Source: JAAELZ01 sp047639475 (GTDB lineage: Bacteria > Pseudomonadota > Gammaproteobacteria > Arenicellales > Poriferihabitantaceae). Taken from it: a stretch of DNA of 64,000 nt. This document shows positions 25,839 through 34,298 of this stretch, one piece after another; the first letter of the stretch is position 1; the number at the start of each line of letters is the position of its first letter. The position numbers were made by a program, and so were the translations under genes. The notes beneath the pieces were generated by a model. It was not told where the DNA came from. It did no database searches and was given only the letters and a program-made list of their open reading frames with translations. The DNA lies in assembly GCA_047639475.1 (NCBI GenBank), contig JBLIOD010000002.1:1-64000 (forward strand), written 5' to 3'.

Positions 25839-27848
25839 ATGAACGGAATGAATCAGCAACAAGATGTTGCCTGTAAACACTTAGGCTCACCGTTATTGGT
25901 TTTGGCGGGGGCGGGCAGTGGTAAAACGCGTGTGATTACCCAGAAAATTGCGTGGCTGATTACCAAGCGGGCGGTATCTCCCAGTCAAATAGTCGCAGTT
26001 ACTTTTACCAATAAAGCAGCGCGTGAAATGAAACAGCGAATTGGAAAACTGTTAAAAGATAAAAGTGAAACTAAAGGATTAACCGTCTCTACCTTCCATT
26101 CTTTGGGTTTGAAACTATTGCGCGCTGAGGCCCAAGCTGTAGGGCTTCGTGACGGGTTTAGCTTGTTAGATCCCAAGGATGCGATCGGATTAGTCGGTGA
26201 ACTGATGCGCGGAGATCTCAGTGGTGACACTTCGGTTTATGAGAAAATCCATGGTCAAATTTCGGCCTGGAAAAATGCCGGTATTAGCGCTGATAAACTC
26301 AGAGTTAGCGGTACCAGTCCGATCATCAACAGCGCTATTCGGGTCTACCCTAAATATGAAAGCTACCTACTCAGTTGTAATTGCGTTGATTTAGATGACT
26401 TAATTCTCAAGCCCAGCGCATTGTTGCATTCAAATGATGAAGTACGTTTGCGGTGGCAGTCAACTTTTCGGTATATCTTGGTAGATGAGTATCAAGATAC
26501 TAACGGCGCGCAGTACGAGTTTGTAAAATCTTTAGCGGGCAGTGGTGACGGGTTAACAGTGGTGGGCGACGATGACCAATCTATTTATGGTTGGCGAGGC
26601 GCTTTGCCGGAAAACATTGGCCAGTTGCAAATCGACTATCCGCAACTGAAAGTAGTCAAGCTTGAGCAAAATTACCGGTCAATGGGCCGAATTTTAAAGA
26701 CTGCTAACGCATTGATCCAACACAATCAGCGGCCATACGAAAAGAACCTCTGGTGTGAACTAGGGTATGGAGACGCCATAGAAGTGATGTCAGGGCGAGA
26801 TGAAAATCACGAAGCGGAGCGGGTGGTGTCAGCAGTTCTGGGGTTGCAGTTTGAGCACAATGCCAAATTTTCAGATTTTGCTATTTTGTATCGAAGCAAC
26901 CATCAAGCCCGTGTATTTGAACAAAAGCTACGTGAAATGCGCATCCCTTATTACATCAGCGGGGGTTTATCATTTTTTGACCGCGCTGAGATTCGTGATA
27001 TGTTGGCCTATTTACGTCTTATTACCAATCCATCAGATGATAGGGCGTTCTTACGGGTGATAAATACACCGAGACGGGGAATTGGCCCTGGCAGTATTGA
27101 AAAGCTGGCGACCTTCGCCAGTAAAAAAGGGTTGAGTCTGTTTGACGCGGTATTCGACAGCGAGGTTTCTCAGATTTTAAGCGCTAAGCGCGCGAAATCA
27201 ATGCGGTCTTTTTGCCAGCGCATGGTGGAGTGGGGCAGTGACGCTGAACTGGGCGATCCAGTGGCATTATTCGAAAGCGTGCTTGAAGAGGTTGGTTATG
27301 AATCTTGGTTAGATGAGTCGGGGGATTTGGAACTGGCGGCGCGGCGTTGGAAGAATGTGCGTGAGCTGGTCGATTGGATGAATAAATTGCGCCAAAATGC
27401 GGCGCAAGGCGCTGGATTAGGTGATTTGGTGTCGCAGTTGATCCTGCGAGATATACTCGATAAGCAAGAAGAAAACTCGGAGTTTGATCAACTAAGCATG
27501 ATGACCTTACATGCTGCGAAAGGCTTAGAGTTTAACTACGTATTTATTGTCGGAGTGGAAGAAGATATATTGCCGCACAGAGTGTCGGTTGAAGAGGGTT
27601 CAGTGCAAGAAGAGCGGCGTCTTCTGTATGTGGGTATTACACGCGCAATGCGTGCACTCAGTTTATCATACGCTCTAAAACGTCGCCGCTTTGGAGAGAC
27701 TATCGAGTGCTTGCCCAGTCGATTTTTAAAAGAACTGCCACAAGCTGAACTAAATTGGGATAACGCTGAAAAACCCACCGCTGAGCAGCAGCAAGACAGT
27801 GGGCGCAAGCACCTCGCGAATTTAAGGAGCTTACTTAAAACGGATTAA
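25839..27848 (+). CDS. rep: ATP-dependent DNA helicase Rep
   Basis: Rep is a 3'-5' superfamily 1A helicase that helps replication pass protein roadblocks. The 669-residue chain (E. coli 673) starts MNQQQ.A with Walker A LAGAGSGKTRVI, then VTFTNKAAREMKQRI, VDEYQDTN, DDDQSIYGWRGA, LEQNYRS, TLHAAKGLEF and VGITRAM. Similarity to Rep over UvrD is based on length and the N-terminus, which is a judgement from memory. It probably shares the ispD-ispF transcript. Confidence 0.9.
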   Translation: MNGMNQQQDVACKHLGSPLLVLAGAGSGKTRVITQKIAWLITKRAVSPSQIVAVTFTNKAAREMKQRIGKLLKDKSETKGLTVSTFHSLGLKLLRAEAQAVGLRDGFSLLDPKDAIGLVGELMRGDLSGDTSVYEKIHGQISAWKNAGISADKLRVSGTSPIINSAIRVYPKYESYLLSCNCVDLDDLILKPSALLHSNDEVRLRWQSTFRYILVDEYQDTNGAQYEFVKSLAGSGDGLTVVGDDDQSIYGWRGALPENIGQLQIDYPQLKVVKLEQNYRSMGRILKTANALIQHNQRPYEKNLWCELGYGDAIEVMSGRDENHEAERVVSAVLGLQFEHNAKFSDFAILYRSNHQARVFEQKLREMRIPYYISGGLSFFDRAEIRDMLAYLRLITNPSDDRAFLRVINTPRRGIGPGSIEKLATFASKKGLSLFDAVFDSEVSQILSAKRAKSMRSFCQRMVEWGSDAELGDPVALFESVLEEVGYESWLDESGDLELAARRWKNVRELVDWMNKLRQNAAQGAGLGDLVSQLILRDILDKQEENSEFDQLSMMTLHAAKGLEFNYVFIVGVEEDILPHRVSVEEGSVQEERRLLYVGITRAMRALSLSYALKRRRFGETIECLPSRFLKELPQAELNWDNAEKPTAEQQQDSGRKHLANLRSLLKTD

Positions 27849-27884
27849 TGCTAAACTAAACTGGTACTATTTAGACACAGGTTC

Positions 27885-28580
27885 ATGGAAGAAAACCACA
27901 ACAAGGGGCGTCGTCAGCGCTTAAGGGATCGTTATATTCATTCAGGCTTATCAGAACTGCATGATCATGAAGTGCTTGAGTTACTGCTCTATTACGCCTT
28001 AGTTCGAGCAGACACAAACCGCATCGCGCACGCCTTGATTAAACGTTTTGGCGACTTGTCCGCCGTATTGGATGCCGGTGTTGAGGGTCTTCAACAAGTC
28101 AGTGGAGTAGGGGAGCAAGCAGCTGTACTGATAAGTATGCAGCCATCGCTTTCTAGGCGGTATTTGCACGATAGAGTGAAACGTGAACAGCCGATCTTGA
28201 ATTCTTCCGCATCAGTGGCCGAATACCTTAAGCCATTGTTTATAGGTAGGCGCACTGAAGTGTTCTATTTGTTGTGCTTAGATAGCCGTTTACGCGTTAC
28301 GTTTCCTGCCTTAGTCAGTCGTGGCACGGTAAAGGATGCCTACGTGCACCCCCGTAAGGTGGTAGAGCTGGCCTTGCGCCATCAAGCAAGCTCAGTCATT
28401 CTTGCGCATAATCATCCTAGTGGTCATCTACAAGCGTCAGATCAAGATAAGGTGCTAACTAAACAGTTAGTTCAAGCCTTAGGTTTGATTGATATACCGG
28501 TGTTAGATCATATCATTGTGGCAGATAATCAAACGCTAAGCTTTGCAGAAAGCAGCATCATGCCAACATTTGTTGCTTAG
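27885..28580 (+). CDS. radC: RadC-family JAB-domain protein
   Basis: 231 residues with an N-terminal UPF0758 helix-hairpin-helix region (HEVLELLLYYAL.R.DTN, then VSGVG) and a C-terminal JAB/MPN+ domain. The metal motif is intact: HNHPSGHLQASDQD with His175 and His177. Despite the name, a DNA-repair role is not established for the family. The stop codon overlaps the end of the convergent histidine kinase gene by four bases. Confidence 0.9.
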   Translation: MEENHNKGRRQRLRDRYIHSGLSELHDHEVLELLLYYALVRADTNRIAHALIKRFGDLSAVLDAGVEGLQQVSGVGEQAAVLISMQPSLSRRYLHDRVKREQPILNSSASVAEYLKPLFIGRRTEVFYLLCLDSRLRVTFPALVSRGTVKDAYVHPRKVVELALRHQASSVILAHNHPSGHLQASDQDKVLTKQLVQALGLIDIPVLDHIIVADNQTLSFAESSIMPTFVA

Positions 28581-29938
28581 GTGTTGGCTGCGGGAAGCTC
28601 TAATTGTATTTTTGCGCCGCCAAGGTCACTGCGACCAATAGTCAAACTGCCTTCGGCGGCTTCCAAAATACTGTTGATTACCGATAGGCCGATACCTTGG
28701 CCGGGGGTTTGCTCATCAGCGCGCACTCCGCGCTTGATAATTGATTTACGTATTTCCTCACTAATGCCAGGACCATCATCTTCGAATCTAATGATTAACG
28801 TATTGGCTTTGCCTTTGGTGCGCACTAAATTGCAGCTTATAATCACTTTCTTGTTAGCCCACTTAAATGCATTGTCAGTTAGGTTGCCGACCATTTCGTA
28901 AAGGTCATCTTTATCTCCTCTAAAGAACACCTTTTCGTCGCAGCTTAAATCGAATTGAATGGCTTTGTCGGCATACACTTTTAATAAGGAATTCCCTGTG
29001 CTGAGGACGATAGGCTTTACATCTATATTGTTCTGGCCCAAGGTTTGCTTGCCAGCGCTGGACGCACGTTTTAACTGGTAATCTATAATTTGCGTCATTC
29101 TATCTACTTGTTGACGTAACTGTTGTCGATCTTCGTCTTGGTGCGCTTCGTTTTCAATACCGCGGATAACTGCCAGCGGTGTTTTTAAACTATGTGCTAA
29201 GTCATCAAGGCCATGGCGGTAATGTTGTAATTGAGCACGTTCGTTTTTGATGAAGCGGTTTATTCGCTCTGTTAATTGCGCTAATTCATTTGGATACCCT
29301 TCGGATATCTCTTCGATCTCGCCAGACTCAATCTTATCTATTTCTTCAACTACCCTGGAGAGTGGGCGCAGCTCGCGCAAAACTACCAAGCCGTGTAGTA
29401 GAAATATGAATAAGGCCCCACCGCCTAGCCATTGAACCAGAGTTTCCCGATAGCCGCTTATTTGTCTTAAGTAGGAGCTTTTTGACTGAATGAATGAGAA
29501 AGTAAGGAACTGATCCTCGATATACGCATTGCCCCAAACAGAGCCAAAACTAAAAACAAACGGTTGGTGTGGCTTGCCTTTTTGAGGTTTAAATTGTGCG
29601 GCACCTGGTGGCAAAGGTTGAATCTCTGGCAGGGTTTCGCCTAAGGCAGAAGGTGACAGCCAGATTATTTGCTTTTTATCGTTTACGATCATTGCGATCA
29701 GTCCCGAACCGGGAATCGTTATATCGATTTGTGGCAACTGTTGGGGAATACGAAATACGCCCTGTTGGTCTAGCTCGGCTGTGGCTAGCAGCGCAAATGT
29801 CATGCTTTCTAGTTGATCATGTATATTCGAGCGAATGACGCGTTGAAAAGCTTTATCCAGCGCAATACCCGCCAGTAGCATGAATAAAATGATGGTGCCA
29901 TAGGTGGCGACCAAGATGCGTCTTCGCAGTGAATACAT
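28577..29938 (-). CDS. PhoQ-like sensor histidine kinase
   Basis: A 453-residue inner-membrane sensor. Transmembrane segments lie at about residues 8-28 and 170-188, enclosing a periplasmic domain of about 140 residues, followed by HAMP, a dimerisation domain with phospho-acceptor His249 in DLAHSLKTPLAV and an ATPase domain with N-box NLTDNAFKWA and DDGPGI plus GQGIGLSV. The DLAHSLKTPLAV block is the PhoQ form. The sensor domain lacks an obvious acidic Mg-binding cluster, so the signal is unknown. It is 54 bases after the regulator gene in one operon. Confidence 0.88.
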   Translation of the reverse strand: MYSLRRRILVATYGTIILFMLLAGIALDKAFQRVIRSNIHDQLESMTFALLATAELDQQGVFRIPQQLPQIDITIPGSGLIAMIVNDKKQIIWLSPSALGETLPEIQPLPPGAAQFKPQKGKPHQPFVFSFGSVWGNAYIEDQFLTFSFIQSKSSYLRQISGYRETLVQWLGGGALFIFLLHGLVVLRELRPLSRVVEEIDKIESGEIEEISEGYPNELAQLTERINRFIKNERAQLQHYRHGLDDLAHSLKTPLAVIRGIENEAHQDEDRQQLRQQVDRMTQIIDYQLKRASSAGKQTLGQNNIDVKPIVLSTGNSLLKVYADKAIQFDLSCDEKVFFRGDKDDLYEMVGNLTDNAFKWANKKVIISCNLVRTKGKANTLIIRFEDDGPGISEEIRKSIIKRGVRADEQTPGQGIGLSVINSILEAAEGSLTIGRSDLGGAKIQLELPAANT

Positions 29939-29992
29939 AGATTCAGTTTCACTCTATTGGGCGAGGAAACTCAAACAGGAACGGATTCGTTC

Positions 29993-30667
29993 TTAAGCCG
30001 GTATGACGTAGCGATACCCGCGGCCTCGAAGGGTCTCGATAGGCTCTAGTGTGCCATCAGGGTCAAGTTTTTTACGTAAGCGGCGAATAAATACTTCTAT
30101 CACGTTACTGTCTCGGTCAGAGTCTTCGTCGTATAAATGTTCTGTTAATTCCATCTTGGAAATTACTTTGCCAGCATTAAGCATCAAATAATGCAATAAG
30201 CGATATTCGTAAGCGGTTAAGTCCAATAATCGTTCGTCGTACTTAACGTCTTGCGTGGTGGTATTTAAGGTTACATCTCCCACGGTGATCATAGGGTCAG
30301 CTTGACCTGCCGCTCGTCTTATCAACGCTTTAACGCGTGCTGCCAATTCTTCGAAATGAAAAGGCTTTGCTAAATAATCGTCAGCTCCCGCTTCCAATCC
30401 TTCAACCTTGTCTTGCCATTTGTTACGCGCTGTCAAAATCAACACGGGGACATCTTTACCGGCTTTGCGTAGGTTGCGAATTAGTTCAATGCCGCTCATT
30501 TTCGGCAAGCCTAAATCGATAATGGCTAGATCGATCGGGTATTCCGAAGCGTAGTACAAGCCTTCTTCGCCATCGCCCGAAGAGTCCACTGCGTAGCCTG
30601 CTTGGCGAAACTTAGCTTCTAATTGAGTTCTTAAGTTGGGTTCGTCTTCAACGATTAACAGTCGCAT
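29993..30667 (-). CDS. PhoP-like response regulator (OmpR family)
   Basis: A 224-residue two-domain regulator. The receiver domain has the acidic pair ED (7-8), phospho-acceptor Asp51 in IIDLGLP, and the conserved Thr and Lys in LILTARN and AKPFHFEE. The winged-helix DNA-binding domain contains VIEVFIRRLRKKLDPDG and ETLRGRGYRY. Similarity is closest to PhoP/QseB-type regulators. Its probable operator is the tandem repeat at 31090-31109 upstream of the first gene of the operon. Confidence 0.92.
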   Translation of the reverse strand: MRLLIVEDEPNLRTQLEAKFRQAGYAVDSSGDGEEGLYYASEYPIDLAIIDLGLPKMSGIELIRNLRKAGKDVPVLILTARNKWQDKVEGLEAGADDYLAKPFHFEELAARVKALIRRAAGQADPMITVGDVTLNTTTQDVKYDERLLDLTAYEYRLLHYLMLNAGKVISKMELTEHLYDEDSDRDSNVIEVFIRRLRKKLDPDGTLEPIETLRGRGYRYVIPA

Positions 30668-30682
30668 GCTTTGGGTCGCTTA

Positions 30683-31066
30683 TCAGTTTAGGGTATTAAG
30701 GTTAGGCTCGTTTGGGTCAATTACAACCACCGAGACTCGGCCACGTTTTTTATTCAACAGTTTGAAGCGATAAAAAGTTTTATCATCGCTAACCGTGGGT
30801 TCGGCTGCCAAAATACGCCACTTATGCTGCTGGCGTATTTTTCGAGCAATGTCATCCACGCTGTGGGCTGGTGTGGCACGCAAACGCTTTTCCAACGATA
30901 TCTCCTCAGTTGGCTTTAAGGCCGACGCAGAGCCACTCAGCATAAAACTGAATAGACCGATTAGGCCTACCAATTTATGTGTGAGTCTGATGGCGGATAT
31001 CATTTTTTCAGTGTTCGGTTGGTGACCTTTAGGATCTATGACTTTACTTATAGTTTTGAGTGTCAT
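30683..31066 (-). CDS. PepSY-like exported protein preceding the two-component genes
   Basis: The frame encodes 127 residues; the likelier start is the internal ATG at 31003 (106 residues), which directly precedes a signal-like segment (KLVGLIGLFSFMLSGSASA). The mature part, DIARKIRQQHKWRILAAEP followed by YRFKLLNKKRGRVSVVVID, has the helix plus three-strand pattern of PepSY domains. Such genes often sit next to PhoPQ-type systems and may modulate the sensor in the periplasm. It ends 15 bases before the regulator gene, so the three form an operon. Confidence 0.7.
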   Translation of the reverse strand: MTLKTISKVIDPKGHQPNTEKMISAIRLTHKLVGLIGLFSFMLSGSASALKPTEEISLEKRLRATPAHSVDDIARKIRQQHKWRILAAEPTVSDDKTFYRFKLLNKKRGRVSVVVIDPNEPNLNTLN

Positions 31067-31089
31067 TTAGCTTGCTAATTTATTAGTGT

Positions 31090-31109
31090 GAAGCTTACAC
31101 AAGTTTACA
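31090..31109 (-). promoter_or_regulatory. Tandem 10-bp repeat, candidate operator for the PhoP-like regulator
   Basis: On the minus strand two adjacent 10-base units share eight of ten bases (TGTAAACTTG, TGTAAGCTTC). Read as GTAAA-N5-GTAAG it is one base from the CpxR box, and on the plus strand GCTTA-N5-GTTTA is one base from the PhoP box. OmpR-family dimers bind direct repeats of this period. It lies just upstream of the three-gene operon, with a TAAATT about 10 bases downstream as a possible -10. Confidence 0.5.
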
Positions 31110-31151
31110 TCGTAATTCGAGCCTTGTGAGATCGATGCTTTTATTGTTCTC

Positions 31152-31721
31152 TTATTCAGCGGGCGACACGCTTACATTAACGCGTAATGTGTCGCCAGGG
31201 TGATCTTGAGTAAAAGTGTGGTATAGGTCGCCGTTATAACGATAGGCGACTTCATAGCCGGATAAACGTTGCTCAGTGTGGTAACTGTCGACAGTTTCAC
31301 ATCGCTCTACCCGGGTGACTTTGGTGCTGGCGGTAGTGTGATTGCGTTTATTGTCCCAATCGTGACCAACTGACGTCCCCAGCACAGCGCCGGCTGCAGC
31401 GGCTGCATTTTGTGAGCGTTTGCTGCCACCAAATTGGTGACCAATGGCTGCACCGATTAATGCGCCAAAAATTTCAGGTGTTTTGGAATTCTTTTTACTG
31501 GTTCTTACGGGTTCACGAATGGATTCAAACCAGCATTCCTCTTGGGGCTGATTGATGCGTACTTCGTTATAGACAGGTGTTGCACGAGTGACCCGAGCTT
31601 CGTCTACATGGCTGGTCGATTGTTTCGCAAATAAAACAGGGCTACTGAGTAGCGCCGCGCTAGCCAAAGCGACAGGTAGTGCGAAGAGTGTTGAACAAGA
31701 ATTTAAGTTTATATTTAACAT
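31152..31721 (-). CDS. Exported glycine-zipper 2TM protein
   Basis: 189 residues with a signal peptide (residues about 1-32, ending SSPVLFA). The core is a glycine-zipper hairpin, IFGALIGAAIGHQFGG and AAAAAGAVLGTSVGHDW, as in SlyB/YmgG-type envelope proteins. The C-terminal region YEVAYRYNGDLYHTFTQDHPG is typical of a subset of outer-membrane associated members. Function unknown. It lies upstream of the two-component operon in the same direction. Confidence 0.8.
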   Translation of the reverse strand: MLNINLNSCSTLFALPVALASAALLSSPVLFAKQSTSHVDEARVTRATPVYNEVRINQPQEECWFESIREPVRTSKKNSKTPEIFGALIGAAIGHQFGGSKRSQNAAAAAGAVLGTSVGHDWDNKRNHTTASTKVTRVERCETVDSYHTEQRLSGYEVAYRYNGDLYHTFTQDHPGDTLRVNVSVSPAE

Positions 31722-31797
31722 AGTCAGTTGCCGTAAGTGATGATGGCACGGACTATAAAGCTCGATGTCTGAACTGCGCTTGAATAGTTTCTGAATG

Positions 31798-31833
31798 CTA
31801 GCTAAACCTTCAGCTTTGGTATGGTTTGGCTAG
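31798..31833. repeat. Eleven-base inverted repeat downstream of the TusA-like gene
   Basis: CTAGCTAAACC (31798-31808) pairs with GGTTTGGCTAG (31823-31833), one G-U pair, 14-base loop. It sits between the TusA-like gene and the glycine-zipper gene. There is no T-tract on either strand, so it may be a processing or attenuation hairpin. Confidence 0.4.
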
Positions 31834-31883
31834 CCAATAGCTTGGTGTGCCCCCTATAGCTGTATCGTCTGACGGAGTGATTA

Positions 31884-32108
31884 TTAGTCTTCTCCAACCT
31901 CGACAATAATAATAATATCTTCGCCGTTGTCTTCGGCGCTGATTAGCTTGTGCCCATTAATGCGGCACCAAGCAGGAATATCATGCAAGGTGCCCGGGTC
32001 GCTGCATTCCACTCTCAAGCGGTCGCCGGGATTGAGCTGTTTTATCGTGTCTTGTGTGCGAATGACCGGCATCGGGCACATCAAGTTTCTGGCGTCTAAG
32101 GTTTGCAT
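31884..32108 (-). CDS. TusA-family sulfur carrier
   Basis: A 74-residue cytoplasmic sulfur-transfer protein with the CPxP motif in LDARNLMCPMPVIRTQ, whose cysteine holds the persulfide. The start at 32108 was chosen because it overlaps the stop of the upstream PP-loop gene as TAATG, a coupling signal; an in-frame ATG four codons further upstream also exists. Coupling points to sulfur delivery to that enzyme. It may also feed DsrEFH or DsrC (57.6 kb), which is a known partnership of TusA. Confidence 0.9.
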   Translation of the reverse strand: MQTLDARNLMCPMPVIRTQDTIKQLNPGDRLRVECSDPGTLHDIPAWCRINGHKLISAEDNGEDIIIIVEVGED

Positions 32109-33157
32109 TAAATTGCCCACTTTTCGCTAAATTCGTTGGGGGTGAGCGCTTTTACGTATAGTTTCACAGGGGAGGCTTTTTTGTCCACATAGTCAAACTC
32201 TAATTGTGCTGCATCGCGCCCTTTACTATAACGCCCGACAATTTGAGCCGCCAATTCAATATCATCTTCATTGACTTCACCTTCAATTAAAGTCATTGGC
32301 CCTGAGTGAGAGCGCACGATTAAATGCTTAAATTGCTTACGGTAGCCATCTAAGTAACGTGTTTCACCGCCATCACGGGCGATGATCATTTTAAAATGCG
32401 GCTTGGGGCGAAAATGCCGACCGACTTTAAGCAACACAATGTCATCCAGTGTGTAATCTCGGTCAGGTCGGTTATCCCACATGTCTTGTAGCTTAGAAGA
32501 ATAAGCCGCGTCGGTTAAAAAACAGCAGCCCCCAGCGGGTTGAGCAAAATCTTCAAAGCCTTTGTCTTTGGCCATTTGAATTTGTGGCTTACGGTTGCGT
32601 CCGTGTAAAGCTAACATTTCCTCACGATTCACCCAGCCCTCTCTTTCTGGCAGGGTTTCAGGTAGGTGCTGAGCGCATAAGGGGCGCAGCAGTAAATCAT
32701 TAACGCCTGATTTTTTTTGTACAACAGGCAAGGTTTCCTTGCGTTGTGACTTAGGTCGTTGGCCCATTACTTCACCAGTAATGATGAAATCAAAATCATT
32801 TTCTACTATCCATTCATGGGCTTTTTTGACCATGAATATTTTGCAATCTAGACAAGGATTAAGATTGGCGCCATAGCCGTACTTAGGGTTTAGCACGACA
32901 TCCTTATAGGGTTCAATAATATCGATGATATGCAATTTGATGCCCAACTGCTCAGCGGTCCATAGTGCGTTATTGCGCTTCTTCGCTTTTTTCTCATCCG
33001 ATGTGTTGCGAATAGCGTGGGTGTGGCCTTCTACGCAAAAGCCAGTGAAGAAGTTAATGCCCTCAACATGCACGCCTTGTTCTTGCACAACTTTTGCTGC
33101 GAGTAGTGAGTCTAAGCCGCCTGAAATTAAGGCAACTGCTTTGCGTTGTTTGACCAT
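32108..33157 (-). CDS. PP-loop ATPase, putative tRNA-thiolation enzyme (MnmA/ThiI-like with NFACT-R-like tail)
   Basis: The 349-residue protein has an N-terminal PP-loop (ALISGGLDSLLAA) that adenylates a substrate before sulfur transfer. A CxxC follows in LNPCLDCKIFM, at the place of the MnmA NPD.xCN block, and a CC pair lies in AGGCCFLTD. The C-terminal part (about 215-349) resembles the NFACT-R-like domain found on this subfamily. Its likely substrate is a tRNA uridine, but it is neither canonical MnmA nor ThiI (no THUMP or rhodanese domain). The Cys arrangement could hold an Fe-S cluster. It is coupled to the TusA-like gene. Confidence 0.75.
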   Translation of the reverse strand: MVKQRKAVALISGGLDSLLAAKVVQEQGVHVEGINFFTGFCVEGHTHAIRNTSDEKKAKKRNNALWTAEQLGIKLHIIDIIEPYKDVVLNPKYGYGANLNPCLDCKIFMVKKAHEWIVENDFDFIITGEVMGQRPKSQRKETLPVVQKKSGVNDLLLRPLCAQHLPETLPEREGWVNREEMLALHGRNRKPQIQMAKDKGFEDFAQPAGGCCFLTDAAYSSKLQDMWDNRPDRDYTLDDIVLLKVGRHFRPKPHFKMIIARDGGETRYLDGYRKQFKHLIVRSHSGPMTLIEGEVNEDDIELAAQIVGRYSKGRDAAQLEFDYVDKKASPVKLYVKALTPNEFSEKWAI

Positions 33158-33323
33158 GAAACTAACTGATAAAAAAGTCGCGAGAATATAGCATGTGCAA
33201 ACCCTAGAGAGTCGGGCAGAAGGTGAATATAACCTAGGTAAGGCCGAGGTAGTTTACAAGGCGGATAGTGCGACGATTGCCCAAGTGCGGTAGAATCGGG
33301 CAAAATAATCACACAATTGCTTC

Positions 33324-34298
33324 ATGACTTACGATCATCTCGAATTTGAAAAACCCATTGCAGAACTTGAAGAGAAAATCGAGGAATTGGAACGTGTCAG
33401 TTCCAAAGGGGAAGATGGGGTTGATTTTAGTGCTGAAATTCTAAAGCTTAAAAACAAGTGTAAAGAAAAAACCAAAGATATTTTTTCGCGCTTAGATGCT
33501 ACTCAAATTACGCAAATAGCGCGCCACCCAGATAGACCCTACACGCTAGATTATATCGGTGAACTGCTGACTGATTTTCAAGAGTTGCATGGCGATCGTC
33601 ATTATGCCGATGACCCAGCGATTGTTGCAGGCATTGGCCGTTTTGAAGGGCGTGGTGTGGCGGTGATAGGCCATCAAAAAGGCCGTGATGCGAAGGAGCG
33701 TACCTACCGCAATTGGGGTATGCCCAGACCAGAAGGTTACCGTAAGGCGCAGCGCATTATGGATATGGCCGAACGTTTTAATTTGCCGTTGATTACCTTG
33801 ATAGATACGCCGGGTGCATACCCAGGGGTGGGCGCGGAAGAGCGCGGCCAAGCCGAAGCGATTGCTTTTTCTTTGGAGAAATTATCTGAGCTTAAAGTGC
33901 CAATAATTGCCACCGTGATTGGTGAAGGGGGCTCTGGCGGGGCTTTAGCAATAGGTGTATGCGATTATTTGATTATGTTGGAGTTTTCTACCTATTCGGT
34001 TATATCGCCTGAAGGTTGTGCGGCAATTTTATGGAAGAGTGCAGACAAGGCCAGAGAAGCTGCTGAGGCCATGGGTGTAACTACCAAGCATCTGTCGGAG
34101 CACGGGCTAATTGATGAGATAATCAAAGAGCCGTTAGGGGGTGTTCATCGGGATATGAAGCCAGTGGTTGAGCAACTGAGAGCCTCAATTGCTAAACAAC
34201 TTGATACCTTTTGCGCGCAGTCGGTTGATGAGTTGCTCGATAGCCGCTACAAACGGTTGACGGCTTACGGCAATTTTACAGTTGACGGCGTTAAGTAA
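33324..34298 (+). CDS. accA: Acetyl-CoA carboxylase carboxyltransferase subunit alpha
   Basis: AccA with AccD transfers the carboxyl group from biotin to acetyl-CoA, starting fatty-acid synthesis. The 324-residue protein begins with the coiled LEFEKPIAELEEKIEEL helix, then GDRHYADDPAIVAGIGR, LPLITLIDTPGAYPG, EGGSGGALAIG and YSVISPEGCAAILW. It overlaps the tilS start by 17 bases. The adjacent gene order accA-tilS-pyrG-kdsA is canonical. Confidence 0.96.
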   Translation: MTYDHLEFEKPIAELEEKIEELERVSSKGEDGVDFSAEILKLKNKCKEKTKDIFSRLDATQITQIARHPDRPYTLDYIGELLTDFQELHGDRHYADDPAIVAGIGRFEGRGVAVIGHQKGRDAKERTYRNWGMPRPEGYRKAQRIMDMAERFNLPLITLIDTPGAYPGVGAEERGQAEAIAFSLEKLSELKVPIIATVIGEGGSGGALAIGVCDYLIMLEFSTYSVISPEGCAAILWKSADKAREAAEAMGVTTKHLSEHGLIDEIIKEPLGGVHRDMKPVVEQLRASIAKQLDTFCAQSVDELLDSRYKRLTAYGNFTVDGVK

